A stretch of DNA of 22,943 nucleotides. It comes from an uncultured Oscillospiraceae bacterium (GTDB lineage: Bacteria; Bacillota; Clostridia; Oscillospirales; Ruminococcaceae). Both the position numbers and the translations under genes were made by a program. Location: the NCBI GenBank assembly GCA_910577365.1, contig CAJTMU010000001.1:1-22943 (forward strand), given 5' to 3'. Shown here one piece after another: positions 6,016 to 12,923 of this stretch. The notes beneath the pieces are model-generated. The model was not told the DNA's origin. It did not search any database and saw only the letters and a program-made list of their open reading frames with translations. Each line of letters begins with the position of its first letter. The first letter of the stretch is position 1.

Positions 6016-8955
6016 TCAAGGTTTTTTGCCGAAAACCGCCTTGCCGTTGTTCAGAATATAAATATGCTCCGCGTTGCCCGCCGAATAGTCGTTCCCAAGG
6101 TTAAAATCCGACCAGTCCGCGCGGGTGATACGCACCTGAACGCTAAGTCCGCCTCCGCTCGGCAGACTGCCCGACCCAAAAGTTATCGCGCATTTGGTGT
6201 CGCAGTTATCGCCGCTCGCCTTGGAAAAGCTTCCATTTACGCTGTCGGTAAGTGCTGTATAGCTGTCTCCCGTAAGCGCGGAGTGGTCGCACCAGAAATT
6301 AAGGTCGCTGTTTCCGTCCGCGGTAAAGAAATAGTCTATCTCCAGCTTGGAGAGGTCTATCTCCGCTCCCGTGCCGTTGGTTATATCCAGCGTGAACTGA
6401 ACCGTATTTCCGTTTCCGCTTGCCGACTGCTGATTGAGGGAAACACTCAGCCCGCCCTTTGAGGAGGACGGCTTCTGCTCCGTTTTGCTTGAATCGTCCA
6501 AGCCGCTGTTGCTCACTTCGTTTGAGGAGTTGCTCCCCGTATTCTGAGAGCCGTTCGGAATTCCGCTTTCTCCGCTGTTTCCGTTATTTTCCGCCGCAAC
6601 TCCGGTAAATTTACCGTTCGGCTCCGCGCCGTATATCAGCTTTCCGTTTTCATAAAGCCCCACGCTTTTCGCCCTGACCATCGAGCTGCCGTTGGAACCG
6701 ACCAGTTCCTTATATGAGGGGTCGTTCTCCGCGCTCCAGCCCTCCGCCGCCATGCGAAACTGAACCTCGCAGCGGTACGCGCTCTGTCCGCCGGGGTAAA
6801 TATCCGCGCCGCTGAAATCCAGCGAGATATAGTAGATATGGTTTGCCTTGTTCCACTCAAAAATACCCGCATACTTCGCGCCCTGATTGTAGTTAAGCGA
6901 TACCTTAACGTCCGCAGCGGACTTTCCCGCCGAGTAAAGCTCCGACAAATCGACAAAATACCTTAATTCAAGATTTTCCAAGCTTCTTGCGGGCCATGCC
7001 GTGGTGTTGTAAACCACCGCCTTTATTTCGATGAATCCGTTCCCCTGCGCGTTGGTGTTGTATTCAACGTACATCTCCTCGCCCACAGGCTCTATCACGC
7101 CGAAATCCTTTATGGTCTGTCCGCCGTACCTGCCGTACAATTTTGCGAGCGCTCCCACAAAGCCCGCGTTATAGTCGCACGCCACCTCGTTCTTGTTGTA
7201 ATCGCTCACCGAATCCGTATAGCCGTCCGAAGCGTCGGGACCGCCCACAAGCGCCCCGTATAAAGTATGGCGGTGGTAATTCGGCTCGTTCATGTTGTCG
7301 CACCACGAGCCATGCGCGGTGCGGTGGTGCGGGTGTTCGGGGGGATTTTCCCCGAAGCCCACAACAAAGCTCCTGCCCGAGCTGCCCAGCGCGTAGTTTA
7401 TCTGCTTCTCGCAGAACTCAGAATATATTTTTGCCTTATCCGCGGGACAGCCCTTGTAGTCGGCATATACCCCCGCCAGAAAAGCCGCCGTGGTGGAGTA
7501 TCTCAGCGAGCCCCAGCTGTCCAGCCAAGCCAGCCCCTTCGGGGAATATGTAACGCGCTCCCCGCCCGTGCCGACCGTCCACCAGTCGAGATTTTTCTGT
7601 ATCTTATCCTTATATTTCTGTTCGCCCGTATGCGTCGCCAGCAGGCATACCGCTCCCGCCCACTTATCGTCCCAGCACATTGTCCACTTGTAGTTTCCGC
7701 CCGACTGAGCCTCGTAAGTTTTAGCCTTATCCAGATAGCTCTTATCGCCCGACGCGATATAAATCCACATTCCCGCCCAGCTCAGCTCGTCGTAAAAGCC
7801 GCTCCATGAGTTGTAGAAGCCGTTCGCCGCGGTGTAGCCGCTGTCGCTCTTTGTACTCTCCGCGAACTCGTACAGCTGCTTTGCGTGTGTAAGGCATTCC
7901 TTGGCGTATTTGCTGTCGATATCCTTGTATACCGCTGCGCAGGAAGCCAGAGCCGCCGCAGCCTCGGCAGTAACCGTAGACCCCGGGCTGTTGCGGTCTA
8001 CCTTAAAGGACGGACGGTTCATATGCATTACCTCAGCCGCGCCCCACCAACTGTGGTCGGCGTTGCCGTCGCCAACCTGATAATAATACACGTCCTTGCT
8101 CGGGTGACATTTTATCAGATAATCGTTTATCCACTTTATGCTTGCGAGTGCGTACTCAAGCTGACCGCTCTTTTCGTAGGCGTCTTTGTCCTCGTAAACG
8201 CTCCACGCGAGCATTGCGGCGGTGTACGCCATGGGCAGATTGAATTTCACGTTATCGCCCGCGTCGTAAAGCCCGCCCGTAAGGTCAAGCCCCGCGTCCT
8301 CGCCGTCGTTCATTCCCGAATCGCCGCGCCAATTGCAGCGGGCGGTCTTCTCATCAATATCCCCGCTGCGCTGAAGCTCATAGAAAATAAGCGCCTTTTG
8401 CAGAGCCTCTCCGTAATTGTAGCTGCCCTTGCCTGCGCTGCCCTCTTTGCCGCCGCCATTTTCCGACAATTTGCTATTGCCGACCGCTCCGCCAGTAGGC
8501 TTTGCGGCGCTGTCGGTTTTGTCCAGCTTTTTGTCCGTGCCGTTTTCGGGGCTTACCGCGCTTGTTTGAACGTCGGGCGCTCTTCCCGCGGGAACGGGTA
8601 CACTCTCCGCGGCGGCGGTTACCGCGCCGACAGGCTTACCCACGCTTTCGCCGATATCGGAGCTTTCGGAAGTTCCCGGCACAGCGGAGTTTTCGGGGTC
8701 GTTTGAATCGACTCCGTCCTCCGTATTGGCAGCAATGTCCCAAATCGTTTCGCTTTCCTCGCCCGCCGTTTCCTCCGATACCGCAGAGCCGAAGCTCTCC
8801 CCGCTGTTCGGACTTTCCGAAGTATCGGGCATATCCGTACCGCTCACGCCCTCGGCAATAACGCCGACGGGGCTATCCGATATTTCAACGTTGGTGCAGC
8901 CCGCCAGCATCGCTCCCGCCAGAATTACCGCCAACAGCCTTTTTCCGAATTTCAT
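6016..8955 (-). CDS. Lipid-anchored GH9 endoglucanase/cellulase with CBM3c and second CBM3
   Basis: 979 residues. It starts at ATG 8955, with GGGAGG 7 bp upstream. Residues 1-20 form a lipoprotein signal (lipobox LAGC, Cys20). A Ser/Glu/Gly-rich linker runs to about 175. The GH9 catalytic domain spans about 178-612: base motif GGLYDAGD (Asp231/Asp234), HHRTAHG (about 541-549) and DYNKNEVACDYNAG with proton donor Glu590. A CBM3c-like module follows directly (about 620-785), as in processive GH9 endoglucanases, then a Ser/Asn linker and a second CBM3 (about 834-975) with the typical DYFFTADG and DWSDFNLGNDYS strands. It hydrolyses beta-1,4-glucan at the cell surface. There is no dockerin: the anchor is lipid, not a cellulosome. 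It lies 122 bp behind the Lgt-family gene. Confidence 0.93.
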   Translation of the reverse strand: MKFGKRLLAVILAGAMLAGCTNVEISDSPVGVIAEGVSGTDMPDTSESPNSGESFGSAVSEETAGEESETIWDIAANTEDGVDSNDPENSAVPGTSESSDIGESVGKPVGAVTAAAESVPVPAGRAPDVQTSAVSPENGTDKKLDKTDSAAKPTGGAVGNSKLSENGGGKEGSAGKGSYNYGEALQKALIFYELQRSGDIDEKTARCNWRGDSGMNDGEDAGLDLTGGLYDAGDNVKFNLPMAYTAAMLAWSVYEDKDAYEKSGQLEYALASIKWINDYLIKCHPSKDVYYYQVGDGNADHSWWGAAEVMHMNRPSFKVDRNSPGSTVTAEAAAALASCAAVYKDIDSKYAKECLTHAKQLYEFAESTKSDSGYTAANGFYNSWSGFYDELSWAGMWIYIASGDKSYLDKAKTYEAQSGGNYKWTMCWDDKWAGAVCLLATHTGEQKYKDKIQKNLDWWTVGTGGERVTYSPKGLAWLDSWGSLRYSTTAAFLAGVYADYKGCPADKAKIYSEFCEKQINYALGSSGRSFVVGFGENPPEHPHHRTAHGSWCDNMNEPNYHRHTLYGALVGGPDASDGYTDSVSDYNKNEVACDYNAGFVGALAKLYGRYGGQTIKDFGVIEPVGEEMYVEYNTNAQGNGFIEIKAVVYNTTAWPARSLENLELRYFVDLSELYSAGKSAADVKVSLNYNQGAKYAGIFEWNKANHIYYISLDFSGADIYPGGQSAYRCEVQFRMAAEGWSAENDPSYKELVGSNGSSMVRAKSVGLYENGKLIYGAEPNGKFTGVAAENNGNSGESGIPNGSQNTGSNSSNEVSNSGLDDSSKTEQKPSSSKGGLSVSLNQQSASGNGNTVQFTLDITNGTGAEIDLSKLEIDYFFTADGNSDLNFWCDHSALTGDSYTALTDSVNGSFSKASGDNCDTKCAITFGSGSLPSGGGLSVQVRITRADWSDFNLGNDYSAGNAEHIYILNNGKAVFGKKP

Positions 8956-9077
8956 GGCAAACCTCCCTGCAAAAGTCAACGTCTCCCAATATCGGGAAGA
9001 CTTTCGGCCGCGCGGTCAAACCTCATATTCGCCGCGCAGCCCAACACAGTATTTTTCGTTTATCCGCTCCAGCGCGC

Positions 9078-9863
9078 TTATCGGGTGCTCTCCGCCGCCT
9101 TTTTCGGCTTTACAATAAACAAAACCACCGATACCGCGAACACAATAATGCTTACTATCTGAGAAGTAGACAGTCCAAAAATAAATCCACGGTACTCGTC
9201 GCCGCGCCAAAATTCCAGAATAAACCGCCCCACAGAGTAGGAGATAAGATAAACGAGAAGCAGGCGGTTTTTCAGCACACCCTTGCATAAAAGTGCCCAC
9301 AGCGTGAAAAACAGCGCCAGCTCAAAAGCCGCCTCATAAAGCTGCACGGGCACTCTCGGCACTCCATTGACGCTTTCTATAAGGGCGTTTGTGAAAACCA
9401 CCCCGTGCTCGCTCTCCACGCCGTAGCAGCAGCCGCCCAGAAAACAGCCTATTCTTCCGAAGCAGTGAAACAGCGCCAGCGCGGGAGCGGCACAATCCGT
9501 AACAAGACCAATGTCCAACTTCTGCACCTTTGCAGATATCCCGCCCGCAAGCAATCCGCCAAGAAGACCGCCGTAGAACACCGAGCCACCGAAAATCGTG
9601 GCAAATTTCATTATAAAATCCTTGAAATCAGCCGCTTCGGTAAGGATATGCCAGTGCGGGATATTCGTAATGCCGAAAAGAATATGCATTCCGAAAAACA
9701 CGCCGACTGCGCCGAAAAGATATATGTTTATCATGCTGATATCGCTGCCGCCGCGCTTTTTATACCAATGTATGGAAAGCGGACAGGCGGTGAATATTCC
9801 CACCAGCGCGCAAAGGGAATAGCTGCTGATAAACCTGTCAAAAATCGTAAAACCGGGAAACAT
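9078..9863 (-). CDS. lgt: Prolipoprotein diacylglyceryl transferase family protein (variant signature)
   Basis: 261 residues with about seven membrane helices. Lgt moves a diacylglyceryl group from phosphatidylglycerol to the lipobox cysteine of prolipoproteins. Family features: GGSVFYGGLLGG (about 92-104), the signature region HCFGRIGCFLGGCCYG (133-148, with Arg137), LYEAAFELALF, and the late YSVGRFILEFWRGDEYRG. The central signature departs from the classical G-R-x-G-N-F-x-N form: the first Asn is Cys and a CC pair follows. Such Cys-containing versions occur in Firmicutes paralogues, so this may be a second Lgt or have a changed role. The ATG at 9863 has AAGGAG upstream. The next gene is a lipoprotein, which fits the enzyme's role. 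A consensus promoter lies at 10038-10066. Confidence 0.82.
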   Translation of the reverse strand: MFPGFTIFDRFISSYSLCALVGIFTACPLSIHWYKKRGGSDISMINIYLFGAVGVFFGMHILFGITNIPHWHILTEAADFKDFIMKFATIFGGSVFYGGLLGGLLAGGISAKVQKLDIGLVTDCAAPALALFHCFGRIGCFLGGCCYGVESEHGVVFTNALIESVNGVPRVPVQLYEAAFELALFFTLWALLCKGVLKNRLLLVYLISYSVGRFILEFWRGDEYRGFIFGLSTSQIVSIIVFAVSVVLFIVKPKKAAESTR

Positions 9864-9887
9864 TTTTCCGCTCCTTTATAAAATTAA

Positions 9888-9909
9888 CCCCGCCCTATCT
9901 TGGGCAGGG
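9888..9909 (-). promoter_or_regulatory. GC-rich hairpin in the lgt leader, attenuator-like
   Basis: On the minus strand CCCTGCCC, loop AAGATA, GGGCGGGG, then TTAATTTTATAAAGGAG. The 8-bp stem (one G-T pair) ends just before the ribosome binding site and is followed by a weak U-tract, so it could act as a leaky terminator or limit translation. No upstream gene ends here, so it is not simply the terminator of a preceding gene of this strand. Confidence 0.5.
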
Positions 9910-10037
9910 TTTGCGTTAATGTGTACTTTCATATATTCTAAACATTATCCGATGTCAGAATCACCCATTGATACATGAATTGAAACAAATCCGAACCGGT
10001 ATGCTTGAACATAAGCGCATAATAAATGCTCTATATT

Positions 10038-10066
10038 ATTATATCACATTACGGCTCACTTGTCAA
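10038..10066 (-). promoter_or_regulatory. Consensus sigma-A promoter of the lgt-GH9 operon
   Basis: Minus-strand TTGACA (10061-10066), a 17-bp spacer and TATAAT (10038-10043); all twelve positions match. The predicted start near 10031 leaves a leader of about 168 nt before the lgt start, with the hairpin at 9888-9909 in it. The rest of the leader (9910-10031) shows no obvious gene. Confidence 0.85.
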
Positions 10067-10130
10067 TAACGCTCATAACCATGCTGCTTTAAAAATATAA
10101 AGGTGATATTTGTTAATTTTAAATAATTTT

Positions 10131-10556
10131 TTATTGATTCACCTTTGAAGCCACGCTTTTTCTAATTTTTATCAAAAAATGTATGATGCAGCCACCCATT
10201 ATAATATGTCCTATTCCTGCTATGCCCGAAACAGACGCGTCAAAGCCGCGCTCCAAATTCTGCACAGCTACCTGAAAAATCCCGCGCGCCAAAAACGCCG
10301 CTCCCGTTATATTAAGTCCAACTTGGTAAATTATAATAGTGATTTTTGTGCGTTTGTCCGAAAAAGCAAAGGATTTTTCAATAAGCATAAGTATAAGAAA
10401 GAAAAACATTCCCAACATAAAATAGTGCGTATGCATTACGGAAAGGCTTGTCTTACCCTCAAAGCCCTGAAATTTTGTAAATTCGCGGAAGAAAACCCCG
10501 AACACCATTGCAACAACAGCGTATACCAAAGCAAGATTTGCATATTTTTTTGTCAT
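10131..10556 (-). CDS. DUF2871 family membrane protein
   Basis: 141 residues, four membrane helices. The motif GVFFREFTKFQGFEGKTSLSVMHTHYFMLGMFFFLI, with a conserved Arg-Glu-Phe and His-x-His, is characteristic of DUF2871, a family of unknown function in Firmicutes. The histidine pair at the mouth of a helix could bind metal or haem; that is inference. The start is ATG 10556, with GGAGGTG 6 bp upstream; the open frame runs back to 10601 but through a terminator hairpin. The gene lies 62 bp behind a DUF4190-like gene with the terminator at 10569-10596 between them, so it depends on read-through or on a promoter I cannot see. Confidence 0.82.
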   Translation of the reverse strand: MTKKYANLALVYAVVAMVFGVFFREFTKFQGFEGKTSLSVMHTHYFMLGMFFFLILMLIEKSFAFSDKRTKITIIIYQVGLNITGAAFLARGIFQVAVQNLERGFDASVSGIAGIGHIIMGGCIIHFLIKIRKSVASKVNQ

Positions 10557-10568
10557 GAACACACCTCC

Positions 10569-10596
10569 AAAAAAATCCCGCCCCATAATGGGGCGG
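10569..10596 (-). terminator. Intrinsic terminator ending 5-6 bp before the DUF2871 ribosome binding site
   Basis: On the minus strand CCGCCCC, loop ATTAT, GGGGCGG, then GATTTTTTT, running straight into GGAGG of the next gene. It ends the DUF4190-like transcript and probably lets only part of it continue into the DUF2871 gene. Confidence 0.85.
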
Positions 10597-10618
10597 TACA
10601 CGCGTTAAGTAATCAATA

Positions 10619-10909
10619 TTACATACCGCTCGCTGCAATACCCATAGCTGCACAAACCACGCAAAGCGTGCAGGCAACCATAAGAACGCTGAAAGCGGTG
10701 GAAACTATACCGAGTATAAAGCCGATCATAGCCAGCGTTTTGGAATCGGTATCCTCTCCCTGCTTAATACGATTTAATGCCAAAGCGCCAAAAACTATAC
10801 CAGCGATTGCCGCCAGCGGAGCAACATATCCCACATAAGGGATAAACGAGCCAACAATGCCGACAATACCGCAAATAAGCGCTGTAATTGACATATTCTT
10901 TGCTGTCAT
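10619..10909 (-). CDS. DUF4190-like two-helix membrane protein
   Basis: 96 residues with two long hydrophobic hairpin segments (about 6-43 and 57-93) separated by the polar turn LNRIKQGEDTDSKTL. The pattern 'G..GI....P..G...A..AI..G..A...I', then a Lys/Gly turn and a second Gly-rich helix, is that of DUF4190 and related proteins, whose function is unknown. The protein at 11189-11425 is a paralogue: ALNRIKQ matches ALNKMKQ, and LAMIGFILGI matches LAMAGLIIGI. The ATG has GGGGAGG 10 bp upstream. It has its own perfect promoter and an unusually structured leader (10942-11023). The Cys-rich end (ACTLCVVCAAMG) is shared with the paralogue (SVCTVCMAG). Confidence 0.72.
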   Translation of the reverse strand: MTAKNMSITALICGIVGIVGSFIPYVGYVAPLAAIAGIVFGALALNRIKQGEDTDSKTLAMIGFILGIVSTAFSVLMVACTLCVVCAAMGIAASGM

Positions 10910-10941
10910 AATTACTAACCTCCCCTTCAGGAAAATAAGAT

Positions 10942-11023
10942 ATTAAGAGGTAAGAGAAAAAATGAAAAAATGTTTATCAATAAAAATCGCGATTACTTCT
11001 TATTGACACTCTTACATCTTAAT
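10942..11023 (-). promoter_or_regulatory. Structured 5' leader of the DUF4190-like gene
   Basis: Transcript start near 11021. The first 15 nt (minus strand ATTAAGATGTAAGAG, 11009-11023) pair with CTCTTACCTCTTAAT (10942-10956), with 14 of 15 positions matching. Inside, TCAATAA and TTATTGA can pair (7 bp) around an AATCGCGATT palindrome. The leader thus folds on itself from its first base and leaves GGGGAGG free downstream. It could protect the mRNA or be a regulatory switch; I recognise no known class. Confidence 0.5.
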
Positions 11024-11027
11024 CTCT

Positions 11028-11056
11028 ATTATAACATATTATTTTTTCCTTGTCAA
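11028..11056 (-). promoter_or_regulatory. Consensus sigma-A promoter of the DUF4190-like gene
   Basis: Minus-strand TTGACA (11051-11056), a 17-bp spacer and TATAAT (11028-11033), all matching the consensus. The upstream bases GCGACAAATA resemble GCGACTAATA before the paralogue's promoter at 11480-11508, which suggests the two units were duplicated together. Confidence 0.85.
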
Positions 11057-11140
11057 TATTTGTCGCTTATTAGTACCGCATAAAACAGAGCCTGTTTTTT
11101 TGTGAAAAATACATAAACCGCCCGAAATTGTCCAAAAAAT

Positions 11141-11166
11141 GCAATACCCCGTCCTTTCGGACGGGG
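11141..11166 (-). terminator. Rho-independent terminator of the second DUF4190-like gene
   Basis: On the minus strand CCCCGTCC, tetraloop GAAA, GGACGGGG, then a short spacer and a T-run near 11133-11138. The perfect 8-bp stem carries a stable GNRA loop. Confidence 0.8.
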
Positions 11167-11188
11167 CAAATACATCTCAAGTCTTGGA

Positions 11189-11425
11189 TCAATAGCCGCC
11201 GGCAGCAGCAACAGCACCTGCCATGCAAACCGTGCAAACAGATGCAATAACACCGATAACCATTATAGCAATACCGATGATAAGTCCCGCCATAGCAAGA
11301 CCCTTGCCATCCTCAACGCCAGTCTGCTTCATCTTGTTAAGGGCAATTGCCGAAAGAATTATACCCACTATCGGGAATATAAAAGCCAGAACAAGACCGA
11401 GTATTGACATTGTTTTATTATCCAT
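11189..11425 (-). CDS. DUF4190-like two-helix membrane protein, paralogue
   Basis: 78 residues with two hydrophobic segments (about 5-28 and 42-72) joined by ALNKMKQTGVEDGKGL. It is clearly related in order and motifs to the gene at 10619-10909. The start is ATG 11425, 7 bp after GGAGG; a TTG at 11431 would sit only 1 bp from GGAGG. The Ala/Gly-rich C-terminus (AGAVAAAGGY) follows the Cys pair SVCTVCMAG. It is transcribed alone, from the promoter at 11480-11508 to the terminator at 11141-11166. Function is unknown; members of such families are small membrane proteins, often found in multiple copies. Confidence 0.7.
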   Translation of the reverse strand: MDNKTMSILGLVLAFIFPIVGIILSAIALNKMKQTGVEDGKGLAMAGLIIGIAIMVIGVIASVCTVCMAGAVAAAGGY

Positions 11426-11479
11426 GTCCAAACCTCCGTAAAAATTTTAATTATTATGTAGCCGTAATACTACTACCAT

Positions 11480-11508
11480 ATTATATCATACTTACAAATG
11501 GTTGTCAA
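11480..11508 (-). promoter_or_regulatory. Consensus sigma-A promoter of the second DUF4190-like gene
   Basis: Minus-strand TTGACA (11503-11508), a 17-bp spacer and TATAAT (11480-11485), twelve of twelve matches. It diverges from the aguA promoter 80 bp away. Confidence 0.85.
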
Positions 11509-11549
11509 TATTAGTCGCGCCATATTAACGGCAGATTTTTTGGTCTGTT

Positions 11550-11568
11550 TTTGTGAATATTTCACAAA
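11550..11568. promoter_or_regulatory. Operator-like palindrome between divergent promoters
   Basis: TTTGTGAA, TAT, TTCACAAA: a perfect 8-bp inverted repeat 20 bp upstream of the aguA -35 element and 41 bp upstream of the divergent -35. It resembles a Rex or CRP/FNR half-site pair, but the central spacer is 1 bp shorter than either usual form, so the regulator is unknown. Confidence 0.4.
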
Positions 11569-11587
11569 GGAGCGGCAAAATGAAATA

Positions 11588-11616
11588 TTGCTTTTTAAGA
11601 CAAGGTGTGTTATAAT
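11588..11616 (+). promoter_or_regulatory. Sigma-A promoter of the agmatine operon
   Basis: TTGCTT (11588-11593), a 17-bp spacer and TATAAT (11611-11616). Predicted start near 11623, giving a leader of about 200 nt before the aguA GTG. The leader is almost wholly taken up by hairpins and element copy 1. Confidence 0.75.
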
Positions 11617-11653
11617 GTTAACAGCCTATAAAAATCCCCGAAGTCAAGAACCG

Positions 11654-11703
11654 CGCTTTAATTGAGGATTAAAGCGGCGTTCAAAAAACAGCTGCAGAAC
11701 GCC
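11654..11703 (+). promoter_or_regulatory. Two tandem hairpins in the aguA leader
   Basis: Hairpin 1 is CGCTTTAAT (11654-11662), loop TGAGG, ATTAAAGCG (11668-11676). Hairpin 2 is GGCGTTC (11676-11682), a 14-nt loop, GAACGCC (11697-11703). Both stems are perfect. The right arm of hairpin 2 is the AACGCC box kept upstream of the other element copies. Confidence 0.55.
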
Positions 11704-11817
11704 AACACCGGAATTTTCCACAAATCGGTGGTAAAGCGCACAAGGCCTTTCTACTGAGGCTAACGGAACACACCGCAGTCGAATGAAGCGGTGCGGAAAA
11801 TTCTTTCAGATAAGGAG
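11697..11817 (+). repeat. RBS-bearing three-stem element, copy 1 (before aguA)
   Basis: Upstream box GAACGCC. P1 left is GAATTTTCCACA (11711-11722) and P1 right is TGCGGAAAATTC (11792-11803), with one mismatch. P2 is GGTGG pairing with CTACT beside the GA bulge, then an apical stem. The junction GAGGCTAACGGA lies at 11756-11767. P3 is CACCGC (11771-11776) with GCGGTG (11788-11793); it shares two bases with P1 right, so the two stems compete for them. The tail TTTCAGATAAGGAG places AAGGAG (11812-11817) 5 bp before the GTG start. Sequence has diverged from copies 2 and 3, but the fold is kept. Confidence 0.7.
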
Positions 11818-11822
11818 ATATT

Positions 11823-12923
11823 GTGAGGATAATAAATTCAACGCCCGCCGCGGACGGGTTTTATATGCCTGCGGAATTTTCGCCGCATTACGGCTGCATA
11901 CTTATTTTTCCCGAGCGCTCCGATTCGTGGCAGTATGGTGCATATGCTGCGCGAAAGGCGTTTGCGCGGGTCTGCGAGGCTATCGCCGAAAGCGAGCGAG
12001 TGACCGTGTGCGCAAGCGAAAAGCAGTATGAAAACGCCCGCCGCCTGCTCCCGCCGCATATAAGGGTGGTGGAGATGTCCTCAAACGATTCGTGGGCGCG
12101 CGATTACGCCCCAACATTCGTAACCGACGGAAGCGAGATACGCGGCATAAACTGGAGCTTCAACGCGTGGGGCGGTTTGGAGGACGGTTTGTATTTCCCG
12201 TGGGACAAGGACGACAAAATGGCGCGCAAGCTGTGCGATCTGTATGAAAAGGATATGTACGATATGAGCGGCTTTGTCCTTGAGGGAGGTTCAATTCATG
12301 TTGACGGCGAGGGCACCTGTATCACGACAGAGGCGTGCTTGCTGAGTAAGGGGCGCAATCCCGACATGACAAAGGAGCAGATCGAGCGCAAACTGACGGA
12401 GTGCCTCAACGTTAAAAAAGTGATATGGCTCAAACGCGGCATTTACAATGACGAAACCAACGAACACGTTGACAATATCTGTGCGTTTGTGCGCCCCGCC
12501 GAGGTGGTTCTCGCGTGGACGGACGACAAGTCCGACCCGCAGTATGAGCTTTCAAAGTCGTGCTATGAAATATTGTCGCAGTCAACCGACGCAAGGGGCA
12601 GACCTTTTAAAATTCACAAGCTGAATTGCCCCGCGCCTGTCACGATAACCGCCGAGGAGTGCGAGGGGCTGGACACGATGGATTTTCAGCCGACCAGAAC
12701 GGCTGGCGAGCGGCTGGCGGCTTCTTACGTCAACTTTTATATTTCCAACGGTGCGGTGGTGATGCCGTTTTTCGGAGACCCTGCCGACGAGCCTGCCCGT
12801 GAAAAGCTAACAGAGCTTTTTCCCGAAAGGAAAGTTATCCCGATTTACGCGCGCGATATATTGATAGGCGGGGGAAATATCCACTGTATAACACAGCAGA
12901 TACCCGTTTTCGGAGGCAAATAA
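11823..12923 (+). CDS. aguA: Agmatine deiminase (agmatine iminohydrolase)
   Basis: 366 residues, the usual length for the family. It hydrolyses agmatine to N-carbamoylputrescine and ammonia in the cytoplasm, the first step of the agmatine route to putrescine. It has the five-bladed deiminase-fold motifs: MPAEFSPHYGCILIFPER near the N-terminus, SSNDSWARDYAPTFV, FVLEGGSIHVDGEGTCITTEACLL, NEHVDNICAFVRP and the C-terminal GGGNIHCITQQIP with nucleophile Cys355. The GTG at 11823 follows AAGGAG by 5 bp; both the start and its ribosome binding site belong to element copy 1. The GNAT gene begins on the last base of the stop codon (TAATG). The second enzyme of the pathway (aguB) lies 1.4 kb downstream. 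Confidence 0.95.
   Translation: MRIINSTPAADGFYMPAEFSPHYGCILIFPERSDSWQYGAYAARKAFARVCEAIAESERVTVCASEKQYENARRLLPPHIRVVEMSSNDSWARDYAPTFVTDGSEIRGINWSFNAWGGLEDGLYFPWDKDDKMARKLCDLYEKDMYDMSGFVLEGGSIHVDGEGTCITTEACLLSKGRNPDMTKEQIERKLTECLNVKKVIWLKRGIYNDETNEHVDNICAFVRPAEVVLAWTDDKSDPQYELSKSCYEILSQSTDARGRPFKIHKLNCPAPVTITAEECEGLDTMDFQPTRTAGERLAASYVNFYISNGAVVMPFFGDPADEPAREKLTELFPERKVIPIYARDILIGGGNIHCITQQIPVFGGK

Noticed and set aside
7885..8706. 273-codon + strand open frame opposite the GH9 gene
   Set aside because: It lies wholly within the clear GH9 coding region on the other strand, has no protein-family features and no ribosome binding site; it follows from GC-rich codon bias.
9016..9300. 94-codon minus-strand frame overlapping the end of lgt
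   Set aside because: It is in another frame of the lgt coding region and has no recognisable features.
11550..11568. Rex or CRP/FNR operator
   Set aside because: Half-sites resemble TTGTGAA/TTCACAA and TGTGA/TCACA, but the spacer is one base short of each usual form; kept only as a generic operator-like palindrome.
11580..11615. 11-codon reading frame with an AAAGGAG site upstream of aguA
   Set aside because: It overlaps the predicted -35 and -10 boxes of the aguA promoter, so it would lie upstream of the transcript start.
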